From Notospermus geniculatus (lineage: Eukaryota; Nemertea; Pilidiophora; Heteronemertea; Lineidae): a stretch of 64,000 nucleotides of DNA. Shown here piece by piece: positions 11,924 to 25,800 of this stretch; the first letter of the stretch is position 1, and each line of letters starts with the position of its first letter. The notes under the pieces are model-generated. The model saw nothing but the letters and a program-made list of their open reading frames with translations, did no database searches and was not told where the DNA came from. A program made the translations under genes and the position numbers. The stretch lies in the NCBI GenBank assembly GCA_002633025.1, contig NMRB01000373.1, positions 100,199-164,198 of the forward strand, given 5' to 3'.

Positions 11924-12992
11924 TTTAATGTTGCAGTATTGTCTAACCAATTTCAGTTGCTGGCTGAGAAACTGGTATGTGCCAATTTGATGTTTTGATT
12001 GTCAGCATGGTACTGTTTGTAAAGAAGCAATTGGCCTTTATAATGTTTTGTCAAGTAAGAGAATAATGTGTGCTTTTGTTTCTCTGGCTTGAGTGGGTGA
12101 CTTGGATCACTCACTTCTTGAGACTAGTGAGTGACTCGGATCACTCACTTCTTGAGACTAGTGAGTGACTCGGATCACTCACTTCTTGAGACTAGTGAGT
12201 GACTTGGATCACTCACTTCTTGAGACTAGTGAGTGACTCGGATCACTCACTTCTTGAGACTAGTGAGTGACTCGGATCACTCACTTCTTGAGACTAGTGA
12301 GTGACTCAGATCACTCACTTCTTGAGACTAGTGAGTGACTCGGATCACTCACTTCTTGAGACTAGTGAGTGACTTGGATCACTCACTTCTTGAGACTAGT
12401 GAGTGACTCGGATCACTCACTTCTTGAGACTAGTGAGTGACTCACTTTTTGAGTTGGTGACTTGGATGACTCGCTTCTTGAGTCAGTGTCTCTGATGAAT
12501 CACTTCTGCTTTAGAGAGAAGAACTTGATGTCCAACTTTCAAGTTGCATGAACCACCACACTGGCTTCAAATCCACTTGTATTGGTCGTGTATTCATGTC
12601 GTATTGGCTGCATATCATTGTCTTGCTTTCAATTTCAATTGAAAACGTCAGCATATTGTGCTCTGTGGTCAAATTAATCATACGAATGGACTCCTAAATA
12701 ATTCAGAATGTCTACGACTTGAGGTATTAAAAAATTAATCTTCCTAGTAAATGAGCAGTTGTATAAAACCTTTAATGGAATTGGCAAGTAGCTTTGATGG
12801 ATTTTGTCTGTTAAGAATAAGTGGGGGATGCTTGATTGAAGCAAAAGCCACAATCAACAGCACAGTGCACTTGTTGGTGCACAGTGGAGCTATTATTTCA
12901 AGTGACCATGCCCCCACTTATCATAAATGGACATACTGTCTTTTACTGTTGGAAGGCAGATTCAGTCTCCCTCGACAGATCTACCCCCCCCC
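11924..12992. other. Unique spacer between the two NPHP4 blocks
   Basis: Holds the 34-bp minisatellite and about 500 bp of AT-rich DNA. No NPHP4 exon was found here, and neither end resembles 1-147 or the sequence after 25962. It contains no N, unlike the other duplication junctions. Confidence 0.8.
12127..12432 (+). repeat. 34-bp minisatellite, 9 units
   Basis: The unit runs GTGAGTGACTCGGATCACTC then ACTTCTTGAGACTA. Nine units occupy exactly 306 bases with rare C/T or G/A changes, flanked by degenerate units to about 12091 and 12500. Each unit contains GAGTGA-N6-TCACTC, an inverted pair. It lies between the two NPHP4 blocks. Confidence 0.96.
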
Positions 12993-13872
12993 TGAATGCC
13001 GTTATGTTCCATATTTGTCGAAGGTCCGCTTGAACATGTATGATGGTATATGATCCGTTGTCAGTGTCCTTGAGAAATCAATTCAGCTTTACATTCATTT
13101 TCAATGGCTCTTGGCAACTAAATTGATCCTTCATGACAATCCTGAGCCTCTCATTCCGCCAACCGGTATGAAAAACTAAACCGTAGTAAATGAGTAATTC
13201 AGTGGTGTATCATATTTTTTTAATTAGCTGGGAAATGTAGTGGTGTAGTGGTGAGCTTCGGGACTCCGTTGATCGTGATCTCCGTTGCTTAACTTCTAGC
13301 GCCGAGGCCACCATGCTCACCACTACGCCATAAAGGAAATCCTCCATGGCCGGTGGGTGAAGCCGTGCCATATAGTAGCTGCAAGGGGTTCAATGCAGAT
13401 TCGATTCCCAGTAGAGTTAACTGCACCTTGAACACGTGTACTGTAGATCAAGTGGGTGTTATGTGTGGCAGTCTAGAAAAAACCCGTCGGAAGTCACTGA
13501 ATGATCAACAACGGTTGTCAGATTGTCTGTGCATTGATCTGCTGCTGTTTACCTGTAATATGTAGTACATTTCAGATATTGAAATGTGCGGGTTCACCAA
13601 AAAGCCATTAACACTTTCCTCAAACACGACATCTGCCTCGCCCTGGTTTTCCTAGACTGACTGCCACACATATAGGCTGCTACTTGAGTTCCCTAGAAAT
13701 GTTTAGAGTGAAAAGAGTTGTATTAAAAGCTTTGCATCAATATCGGAAATTCGGTGTTATTTTGCAACATGGATGACTGGATTTTCAGTGAGCTGCAGTG
13801 CGTAAATGATAAATAGATGTAGGAAATAATGGTGATGATGATACTGAACTGTTCTTCATTCTCTCTCTTCAG

Positions 13873-16800
13873 GGAGATGCGAACAAGTGCCAGTACCAAC
13901 TCTTGGTCAGTTTATACGACATTACGTACAATCAGTTCTTTGGTCGCACGTGGCATGGACCTGCAGTCACCCCCAAAGCATCTGCTGGACAGAGACCTCG
14001 CCTCAATTATTCTCAGGTTTGTGTCATCAATTTTGGGGAACGGCAGGTCACCCTGCTTGGGGGCTTGTCATCCTGAATTTCTTGGCACCTACATGACCTA
14101 CAGAGCTCTTACTATTTGCATTCGAAACTCGTTGTATCCAAAATACAGCACAAAAAAATGACACACAAAATGACAAGTAGAAGTAAAGTCGTCTCCTAAT
14201 TTCGCAGATTTTCAACCCCAACAGGGGTCTTCCTCAGGCACTTTCTTGTAGAGATCCGAGAAGTGAATGAATGAATGAATGAATGAACAAATATCTCTTC
14301 CAGAATGTCTACCTCCACACGTCCATCAATGACACCAATATCTGCCTTGTCTGTGAGCTCATCGCCATCCAAACTGACGAAAAGGGAGAGAAACAAATTG
14401 TCAGCGTTGGTTGGGGATTTTTCCGTCCATTTAAGTATGAAGGCGACATGGTGGATGTGGTCTCCTCAACTCCTGCTCCAACGAACAAGTAAGAACTTGA
14501 CAGTTAACAGAAAAATGATTCAGAAGTGCAAGTGACAACTGAATCTATGACCTCATTGGTGGCAGGCATGGATTGTCCACTGCACCACCCCAACTACCCA
14601 GTCGACCCTGGTCATTTTTACATTTTAAATTTTTACCCCTAATTTCTTGAAATTATCCTCCAGAATGGACCTATATTACGGTTCCCCGAGGTCCTTGCTC
14701 TTCCTCGATGATCCCATCGAAACGAACCCCAACTTGACGTTTATTGATGGCTGCTCCGTGGCGTATACGATCCGCACCCACAAGAACTTCCAAAAGATCA
14801 TGCATCTCATCCCAGAAAATGTCGTCATCGGTGCAAACGATATTGTCCCCGGAGTTTCAGAGGCGAGGAAGGACCCAAAGAATCCACATCTTCGTAAGTT
14901 TGAACTGCTCTAAAGTTTGTATTGTGCTGCCATCTAATGGAGCCTGGTCAAACAGTTTAGACCATGAAGTTTTGTTAGATCTTCATCGTCCTTTTCTGAA
15001 AAAGGAAGGATTGTGAAATCTCTTGTTGGAAGTGACAGGATAAGGTGCGAGTCTAAATATCAAAGATGGCTTTGGTGATAAAAGTTACACATTGATTGAT
15101 GGGGAATGACGTGAGGATGTTTGGAGCCTGTATAGACGATTCTCGAATTCGCAGATCTGCGCACTTCCACCGAAATCGCAATCTCAACCTCGTTCTGAAA
15201 CCAGCTGACGTGACGCAATCCATGATTCAGCAATGTTCGACTCTGATGCACTGTCACTGTCATGGGGGGTTCTCTGCATCACGTCATTCAGTTTCAGACC
15301 GAGGTTGTGTTTGCGATTTCGGCGGAAGTGCGCAGATCTTTCTCGTTTACGTCAATTTGGGATTTGTCTATAGGGACACAATATGCTGAGTTGAGAATTG
15401 GCTCCAACTTTATGAATTTTCTCTTGTAGCTGTTGATGCCTTCCGTCTTCCAAGAGCTCAGCGTTCCGTGCCTTGTTATATAGAAAAATTGAACGTCCTT
15501 CTCCAACCGTCCGTGGAGGCATTCGAAGATGAGCTCTGTAAGCTGCTGAATGAGGACAGAATTAATCGTGATAATAAGGTCGCCGATGGGACGGCTGTCA
15601 CAGTTCAGGAGAGGCGATTGCAGGTATGTTTTCATGTGTAACAAAAGAACCAGTTGAAGTAAAGCTAAGGGCCAATGGTTCAGTGTTCAATGGCCCGCGG
15701 GATTCATTCTTCCGGTAGAAGAGAGGGGGACTCTGGGCTGTCAGAGTGGAGCAGTGAAAAATCAGCGCCTGTCACCTCTGAGGTTCCAGGTTCGATCCCG
15801 AGTCAGACCCATTCGTCATTTGCTAAACATTGTCTTCGAGCTGAAGATGCTGTATTCTGCTCTTGATTGTTTGGGCTACTCGTAGGGTACTGATGGACGC
15901 CTCGATTAACATAGGCCATTGAACCATCTTTTGTGAAGATGGGGATTTGGCCTAGCGGTTAAGGCATGCTGCTCCTTAGTGCTGGCGATTGATGCCTTAT
16001 GCGAGGGTCCGTGGGTTTGAATCTGGTAGAAGGACGCGATGACTTTTACCTTAGAAACCCGTTTCTATTTCATATTCTGCTCTTGATTCGTTATTTTGAT
16101 CGGAAAAAATTTGCCGTTGTATCTTTAGGTTGGGATCCACAATGGTTGGGGATATGTCGAGAAACCTCAAGTTGTCCACTTGACCACGGAAGCTGCTGGG
16201 AAGAAATCCAGCTCCACCCCTCATCGACGGGGTCACCAAAGATCGTCATCAGCGGCGTCATCAAGGTGAGTTGAAATGGGTCAGATTTCAGAATTTGTCA
16301 ATTTTTCCTGCGCTAAATTGGGAATTATTTTCAGCAGGAACTTTCGCTGTCTTGGATATGGACATGGCACAAATGACTGCCCGTAGCTTTCTAAGCCTCA
16401 GTTGCCCATGGAGAGCCAGCTGGAGTGAGAAACACTCCCTAGGTGGAGCACCTGAATTGATGTTCCTTCCAGACCATCAACTTCTTTCTTTCAGTGACGC
16501 TATGGCATCTGTAGGCCTGGTATTGAAGAACCGTATAGAGCTGGATAATCTGGTAGAGGACCCGATGTACACCATAGTGTTTCTGTTGGAGTATGTCATG
16601 ACAGAACCGTTGAATCGCGAAGAGAGAAAAGTGAGTTTTGTGGCAAAAGAGAAGCTTGTTTTGTCTTCTCTAATGAGTTTTAACAGTAACAGTGGAGTTT
16701 TAAGGGGTCAAGAAGTCGTCAGATCTGCAAGATGTTGTTTAGCGTAGTAGTGGAGTGCTTCTGTTGTCCATGTAAACTAGATTTTCTAATAGCCGTAATT

Positions 16801-19800
16801 TATAACATTTTCAAACCCTTTGCTTGCTTTGCATTGTTTTGCTTATCAAGGCTGCCTTTTAATTGCTTGCTTTGCTTGTGTTTTCACTCAGGATGGTAGC
16901 AGCATTTCGGTAGTGGCCCCTTAACATCGTTTGACGCATGCCTGATTTTCACATGACCTGTTGCCTTCTCGCCCTCTTTCCTTGCACCGAAGGGAGTCTC
17001 ACTTTCCGGCATTCATGCCCAGATTGTCTGCACAAGCGGTTTTACCACTGTCCTGTAGCACTGACTTCTCCATCACTTCCCTTATGCCTGCCTTAAAGAT
17101 CAAATTTTTCGTCCAAGTTTCTGAATATATTATAATACCAAATAAAGTCTCATCCGAGGGTCTATAAATGTAACCCATATGTCTCTGAATCATCTAAATT
17201 ACGTAAAAGTTGTACGAAAATTTTGTCCAAGTATGGAAGGCATTGGTCTAATACTGGGTTCTGGGGGAGTTCTCCAGTGCCTCTGCAATGCTTTTTCAAT
17301 GCCTACACAATGCTTTTTCAGTGCCTACACAATGCTTTTTCAGTGCCTACACAATGCTTTTTCAATGCCTACACAATGCTTTTTCAATGCCTACGCAATG
17401 CTTTTTCAATGCCTACACAATGCTTTTTCAATGCCTACAAAATGCTTTTTCAATGCCTATGCAATGCTTCTCTATTCTGTGTTCCTGTTCCAGAGGAAGT
17501 TAATGATAGTGATGTAATAATGTAACTTGAATGGCATGAATTTGTAATCATGCTTGTGTGCTGTTAATATTCATAAAACCTTACTAGGCTAAGTTACTTC
17601 TAAAGTGCCCAGTTTGTACAGGCCAATGTACAAATGTACACAACTAGCAACCAACTAAGCTGGCAAGGTTTTATGAATATGGGCCCAGTTTACTTCAGTT
17701 TTGTGCAGGGCCGGTCTTCCAACTTTTGTTACAGACGTGACCAGTAGGGGTCTGAACACAGCTGTCCTCAATACAGAGGTGTTCTCTTAGCAGAGGTGTA
17801 AACATATTTACCGGTACTTGTATTTACTATTTATTCAAGGTAATTTTCATATATTTCAAAATACATACGTTGCTTCATTCTCTTCAGATGTCGATGGTCA
17901 GGTCTCAGTCCATCACCTGCGCCGTCCGATGGACCGCTTGGAATCCATTTGTTGAGAAGGATGGAGAAGTTAGTCTACAACTGATGGGTGGTCCGTCCTC
18001 AATCCCCGATGGCCTGATGGTCTATAAAAACCCCACCCTTGAGGCAGGGGTGGAGTCACAGGAGGAGTCAAAAACGAAGTTGAACCCCGGCGTCATGAAT
18101 TTCACATTTGTTAATCAACGCAAGGTGAGAAAATGATCAAACTTGTAAAACTAGGCCATGTTTTCCCAAATAACTCTTTATGCCGGTCATGCAAATATTT
18201 ACTGATTATGCAGATATGAGTATGCCAAGTTGTCTGTTTTCAGAAAACTGCTGATATTCTTGGTGTTGACCAAGGTGGTCTTGGACGTGTGAGCCCAGAA
18301 TTGATCAGCAAGGAATCCTCTTCAACCATGCTCCAAGCTGAGGCACCTGGACTGGGGAAGCCACCAGTGCCCAGGAGAGATTCAAAGTAAGTTTCGAGCA
18401 ATTTACTAGTCAATCTATTCCAAAATGTGTGAACAGGAACATACAAGTTGTGATGTTTGCTTTGAGTCGTGGCCTCTGGTTACAAGATTGCTGGAGGAAG
18501 AAATTTTGTTTCATCCGTCACAAAGAATTTGGCAAGTGGACATAGTGAGCCGCTCTAGCAAAAGCAGACGCTTGTCGCAAGTGATCATCAATGGTAATCA
18601 ATTTACTCGACTATTATCACTGCTGTCCACTGCTATTGTAAACCTTCAGAGGCGTACACTTCAGCTGTTGTGCTGCAAGGCCATTTTTAACCCTTTCCTC
18701 GGGTTGCGACGAGCGTCTGCTTTTGCTGGAGCAGCTCACATATTTGGAAGCAGTTGATGCCGCTAGATTCATGTGAATTCATTGTGATACACTTATATCT
18801 TCACTGTTGTCACCAAGTTTGTCAGTATTGAATGGAATTTGTCAGTATTGAATGGAATTTGTCAGTATTGAATGGAATTTGTCAGTATTGAATGGAATTT
18901 GTCAGTATTGAATGGAATTTGTCAGTATTGAATGGAATTTGTCAGTATTGAATGGAATTTGTCAGTATTGAATTTGAAATCTTTTGAATGGAATTTGATA
19001 TCTGTAGCGTTTTTCATCTGCTTTTCTAAATATAGAATCTCTCGGAGGGCACGCTACAAAGTAGGGTTCGATATACTACTATGAACAACTAAGTCTCATA
19101 TAAAAATCATATAAATTTATTGAAACATCTCCGAATAATTGTACAAGTGGTAGCATGAGTGAAGAATTCGTTTGACATCACGTGTTTGATGTAATAATGA
19201 CGTTANNNNNNNNNNNNNNNNNNNNNNNNNNNNNNNNNNNNNNNNNNNNNNNNNNNNNNNNNNNNNNNNNNNNNNNNNNNNNNNNNNNNNNNNNNNNNNN
19301 NNNNNNNNNNNNNNNNNNNNNNNNNNNNNNNNNNNNNNNNNNNNNNNNNNNNNNNNNNNNNNNNNNNNNNNNNNNNNNNNNNNNNNNNNNNNNNNNNNNN
19401 NNNNNNNNNNNNNNNNNNNNNNNNNNNNNNNNNNNNNNNNNNNNNNNNNNNNNNNNNNNNNNNNNNNNNNNNNNNNNNNNNNNNNNNNNNNNNNNNNNNN
19501 NNNNNNNNNNNNNNNNNNNNNNNNNNNNNNNNNNNNNNNNNNNNNNNNNNNNNNNNATATCAACTTGAGAAGTCGCAAAGCGAGGATCGAGAAGTAGGTC
19601 AACGACACACGGGCCTAGTACATCAATGTACAGCGGACTGATTTTAGCATTACGTCATAGCGCAATACAAATACACTACGATAGTACAGCAGCATAGCCA
19701 AGGCCAAAGTGCATGAAGTGCAAGGTCAAGGATGAGGTTCAAAACAAAACAATGTGCAGCGATTTAGCACAGGTTGACTAAAGTTGATCACTGACAGACA

Positions 19801-22800
19801 TTGACAAAGATTCGTCACATATCTTTTGAATGGAATTTGAAATTTGAAATCTAAAATGTTATCTAACGAAATCTAATTCTTATTTAGTATTGAACAGCCA
19901 AATGTAGCAAACAGGTATTATTTTTCGTGACAGCTTTAGGTGAAGGGTAATACACATACTAGTATTATGGTAAAAGAATGTGTGTAAGCTAGTTTGGGAA
20001 GGGCTGCACGTGATAGGTGATTTTGAAGTATTGGATTTGGGCTTCAGTCACAAGTAGATCTATCTTCTGAATGCACGTAGCTTGGTGTCTTGCAGCAGAT
20101 TTGACATGGAAAGTTTCGATGGGGTTATTGTGGAATCCGTCCAGGTTCCACAACAACAACAACAGCATGTCCCACAACAGCAGTGAGTAAATCTGTCAAC
20201 GTCTGTGTCACTCCCTAATTCAGTGTTACAAATCTAATGTATTCTTTGCTGTTATCACTTTAACTTGTAATCTTTTCTTCAAGCACTAACTGATTTGGTT
20301 CACCATGGTGGACAGGGTAGTTTTTCATTCGATGTTTATAGTTTCCAGATTTTTTTTTCTCGGTACAAAACCTGTTGTTCTAGGCTCACATCTTGTGTCA
20401 ATGATTTTAATCTTCTGTTAAATTAGGAACAGTCGATATCTTTGCTGTTTTTGAAGCCTGATAGTCCGTAGTCCCCTATCAGTTGATTTGAATCAATTTC
20501 TGTTCTTGAAGGTTGAGGGTTAAACTAGTCTATCAGTTTGCTGTTGGTAAAACGAGAGTTCTCTTCTGTCAGTTCGTTTGAGGCCCAACTGTGGAACTAA
20601 ACAAAACTTCTGTAGAATTTAGGCCATGTCTGTCTGTTAGAGTCCTTTCATTAGCTATTTTGTTCTAAATGTCAGAATTTCAGTCATTAGAGATTTATCA
20701 CTGACAATGTCGGAACTTCTTCAGTCATTAGAGATTTGTCACTGACAATGTCAGAACTTCTTCAGTCATTAGAGATTTATCACTGACAATGTCAGAACTT
20801 CTTCAGTCATTAGAGATTTATCACTGACAATGTCAGAATTTCAGTCATTAGAGATCTGTCACTGACAATGTCAGAACTTCTTCAGTCATTAGAGATTTAT
20901 CACTGACAATGTCAGAATTTCAGTCATTAGAGATTTATCACTGACAATGTGAGAACTTCAGTTATTAGAGATTTATCACTGACAATGTCAGAATTTCGGT
21001 TCTTAGAGATTTATCAGTGTCAGAACTTCAGTCATTAGAGATTTATCACTGACAGTGTTAGAACTTCAGTCACTAGGGATTTATCGCTGACTATGTCAGA
21101 ACTTCTTCAGTTATTAGAGATTTATCACTGACAATGTCAGAACTTCCCCAATTTGATGGTTCTCTTCAATTTACATTTGCACTGACCCCACGTGTGCACC
21201 TGAGTTCAACAAAGCTTTGTTTGTTGCAGACTTGATTCAGCAATAATTCAAATTCACTTTTCAACACCTTACTAACAATAACATATTTTTGTTTTCATTT
21301 CACCGCCATCACACCTTCAGGTTGAACATGCAGGCTGTGAGACAGCACTTGCTACAACAGCAGAGGTTTGTATGCATGCTCAGACATGTCCTGACACTCT
21401 CAAACATGCCCTCTATGTTTACTTTGCCACTTTTGTGCGCATGGATCACTCTTTCTTATTTTCTGTTCTTTTCTCCGTTGGTGAGTGCATGTATCAGTCG
21501 AAGAACAATTCCCTTCCCATATGTGTCACTTCCTTTTCCATTTTCCAGCCAGTCCCTCTGCTTTTTCTTTCATGTTCAGTCCTGCATGTTTTGGTCTCTG
21601 GGTGTAATTGGGTTGACTTTTGTGCCTTACCATCTGTAAAAAATGTGCAGTTTACGTGTCTAAAGCCTGCCGCACACGAGTGCAATTTTGTCTCCACAGG
21701 AGCTTTTTGTCTCAGCATCCTGTCACTGCACACGGTGCGTCAGCTGCCGCACACGATTGCAAATTTGTATTCTGTAGATGGGGCTCAACGTCATTCCGTC
21801 ATGTTTGATCTGCGTTGGAGGCAAAAAAATCTGTCTCCGCCTCTGCCTCCAGCCACCGCACATGGTGACATTTGCACGTAGGAGGCAAAAATCTTCTTAG
21901 ATGCAAGGCAAAATTGCACTGGTGTGCCGGCTGCTTAAGATTTTGGTAAAGGAAGTACATTGGCCTAAAATGGGAAAATGTTGTACCGGTATTTCCACTT
22001 TTAATCGTCGTGGGGTCATGATCAATTCTAGTAGTAGTCCTGTCGTGTACTATCAGTATACTCAAGTTAGAGTATAACTGTTATTTAGCCAACCATGCTC
22101 CCTCTGGGCACTAGTGGAGACTGCTGTTACTGGTGATGGTGTTAATTTCACTATCGTCAGTGTGCAGCTAAAGTTCTCTCTACACAAGATACAATGTGTA
22201 TGTCCTGTTTTTGTTTCGATTCACAACTATAACCTGTTGCCTGTCTCGTTCTAGACAAAATAATCTATCTTTTTCAGATATCCAGAAAACAATTACCTAT
22301 CCCCTCGTTCTCCAGGCAGGGCCCAGTTTTCCCCAGGCATACCACCAATATCTCCTGGTCCTTATCCTAGTCCGGGAAGGTGGGGTATTTAAAAAAAAAC
22401 ATATATTTCCCGTTTGAAAGTTTATACCCGATTTGCTTGTTCGTCTCCTCAAGATTTCCACTGTCTTTGGCTACTTTAGAGAATATTCTGACAATAACGT
22501 ATTCATGCCAGTTGAGAGGTCTGACGTCAATTTAGGATCCTCTCAAAGAGATTGCAAGGTACATGTACAATGTACATGGGTACTGAAATAAAAGCCCAGT
22601 CTGTGCTACAGAACAAAATTGGGCTTTGTGTGGGAAATTCAGAACTATGCCAGAGACATCTATTGTCAAAAAGTGGAATTGAAATCACTGTCAGGATAGG
22701 TCAAAGTTAGCCATGACAGACCTTGTACAAATGGAAGTGTGTTTTCCCATTCACCATTTCCCATTCACCTCCCAGCATGTTTTGATATGCACATGTTTCC

Positions 22801-25800
22801 TATGGTTTTATTTTATTTTTTATGGGGAACCTGTAATAATACAAAGAGAGCTCTGCAGATTTTACCGGTACAAAAATCTTACAGAATGAAATTTGTTGTT
22901 TCAACAGGTTCAACATTTTCTAACTTTTCTTCATTGTGTCTGCATGAAAATTCTGTTGCTAATGCTTTCAAATTTGCTGAGTTCAATGAAATAAGTTTGT
23001 TATTCCATTGACCTTCTTAAAACAGCCAAGATAGGTACTCCTTGGGGTATAATTCCTCCAAGGGTACTCAGACCCTGACAGGGACAAATGACCTACCTCA
23101 TGTGTTTGACTTGTAACACCCTTCATTAGTTATTTATCCCACCTTGATTTCATGCCTGTAAATGTTTTCTGAGGATTAGTTCATTACTAATACATTGTTG
23201 TCTGACGCTGTAAACATGTACACAGACTGAGTCATTGGACTTGTTCAGTCTTATGCTATGAACGCTACATGTATGTGCAGGCTGGGACAGCAGTAACTGG
23301 AATATACACTGTACAATGCTTTCCACTTTATATTACTTGCAAAATTTCGGGTGAGAATTTTAGTGTTTTGTTTTGAGGTTTTACATTTTTTCCAGTGTTT
23401 AATTGTGTTTAAAGTGTTTAAATTCCCACCTGGAGGAACACCAACTGAGTCCTTCAATGATGAATGACAGGCTCTTTGAGGCAGGAAAACCAATGGACAT
23501 GGACTAAATGACTACAAATGTTTTTTGCAATAATTGATGTCGTAAATTCGACATTCATCGGAGTCGGAGTATTTCACAATTTCATCTGACTTTTTCAGGA
23601 GTGAGGCAGAGCAGATGATATCACCTCGTCACCCCATGATGATTCACCCATATACGGGTATGATAATTCCACCGGGTCCGATGGGGTATCCGTTCCCAAT
23701 GGCGTACCAAGCGGTAAGCAAAACTAAACTCTTTGATACTTGCAATTCTAGTATCTTGGAATTTTCCAGTCTGGATTTATCAGTTTTATATTTGAGCCAT
23801 GCTCTGTTCTGCCAAACACAGGACTCTTAAGAATTCACTGTTGTTTTGTTTCTTTCAGCCTGGCTCTCCTCGTCTAGATCTCCAGGAACTCCCATACCAG
23901 CCCACCCACGCCCCCATCTTGGCCCTCTCTCCCCAAACACACAGTGGCCAAGGCCTAACTAGAGCGGCCTATGCGAGACTCTACAGCGTTGGTTTCCCAC
24001 CTGTTCTCGACAGAAACAGCGAACCACCGGATGTTGTCGACCCGTCTGATCATGTGACGTTCCGCCCAGAGAAGGAAGAGTATGATGCATTACAGAGCAA
24101 TGAAGTAACACTGCAGTTCTTGGCTTATTCAAAGTAGGTAAAATACTGTAAAACCTGGTTTAAGCTGCCATCGCAGAGCTTGTTACAGTCTGACGTCTTA
24201 TTCTTTTCCCATTTCAGGATGTTCACACCAATGGGAGGGGAAGCTAAGGCACCCGGGACGATCTTTTTCACCTTCCAATTCTACAGATTCCCACAGGTCA
24301 CGACAGAAAGGTCAGTCAAGGTCAAAGAATAGACCATTCTCAAATTGGTGTAAACGACAAAGATCTGCACACTTCCGCCGAAATCTCAACCACAACCTCG
24401 ATCTGAAGCTGAATGACGTGATGCAGACAACCCGACGACAGTGACTTCGAAGACGTTGCATCAGAGTCGATCATTTCTGAATCGGATTGCGTCATGTCAC
24501 CCAGTTTCAGATCGAGGTTGTGGTTGCGATTTCGGCGGAAGTGCACAGATCTTCTGCTAATTCGAGATTCGTCTATTGCACCGTTTTTGTTCCTCTGGGT
24601 CCAGTCCCTGTAGTGTTAACTTGAACGTGATCAAGGGCAGAGCCATGCTAACCAATAAGAGCTACCGTGGCTTTTGATGGTGTTTCCAGAGATAGTGTTA
24701 GGGACAGCGATAACTAACGCTGGGGGCCCTAACGCTGGTAGGGTCATGGTCATGTGAGAAGGAAGGAAAGGAGTAAAGGGCTATTGTATGCCGTTGACCT
24801 TTAATAGGAGAAAATCACCTTTAAATTTCGAATTCTTCTGTAGGTTGCTGTTGGGTGATCCCGAGAGTGAACTCAGCGCTGACCCCCAGTCCATGCCATG
24901 TATCCTGCAACGTTTGGATAAAGACGGTACAAAAGCGAAGGGACCGCCTGGTTATCAAGTCAAATATTACATCGACCCGGCTTTCCTTAAACCAGGAGAG
25001 GGGGCGCTGTTCGTCAAACATCTGTCGCAGCAGACGTTGCATATTGACGTCTGGGATGGCGATTCACTTCTTCTGATTGGTTCCTGTGCTGTTGAACTCA
25101 AGGTAGGCGTCAACATGCGGATGGTAGGCCTACCTTTAAAAGTCGTGATGTTGATTTTGAATCTTAAGCTGTTGGGATTTGTATGTCCGCTACCAGGTTC
25201 AGGAGCCTCATCAAGGAATCTTCCGTCTTTTCAGCACCTTTGCCGCCAAAGTCGTGAGGCCGTCCAGATCACCTATGAACTTGACGTGGTGTCAACAGAA
25301 TATGGAGATGACAGCCCCAACCTCACTGGCGATCTGGCGCGTAGTGGAAGTGTCCGAGCTATTGGGGTCACCACGGCGGTCAAAGGTCGTCTGCATCTTA
25401 GATTGGCCAATGTTGGTTTCCCGACGGATAAATCCCAGAGACGTGAGTATCTGGAAAGCGCGGGAAAACCCTAGTTCCCACAATGGTATTGCTGTGTTTT
25501 TTCAATCATTTTGGTTTTGGGAAAAGTGACACCTATTTGTCACTCACGGAACTGTTGTATGGTATTTCGTCATGAATCACTCCCTTTCTCCTCAGCTGAT
25601 ACCACTGCCATGACCAAACAGCCACAAACTGTGATAAGCTCTGACATGAACACCACCAGTTTCCACGGTGGCAGCCTCACAACAACGTTCTCCCAACTCC
25701 ACAAGGTCAAACGAACCTACAAAGCTCAGCCATTGGCTGAAACGAATCACGAGCTCGCGACGATGTTGGTGACGAAGAATCGTCCGCTGCAGCAGAAAGA

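Noticed and set aside
12127-12432. CRISPR array
   Set aside because: The units are contiguous with no unique spacers, the DNA is animal, and there are no cas genes. It is a minisatellite.
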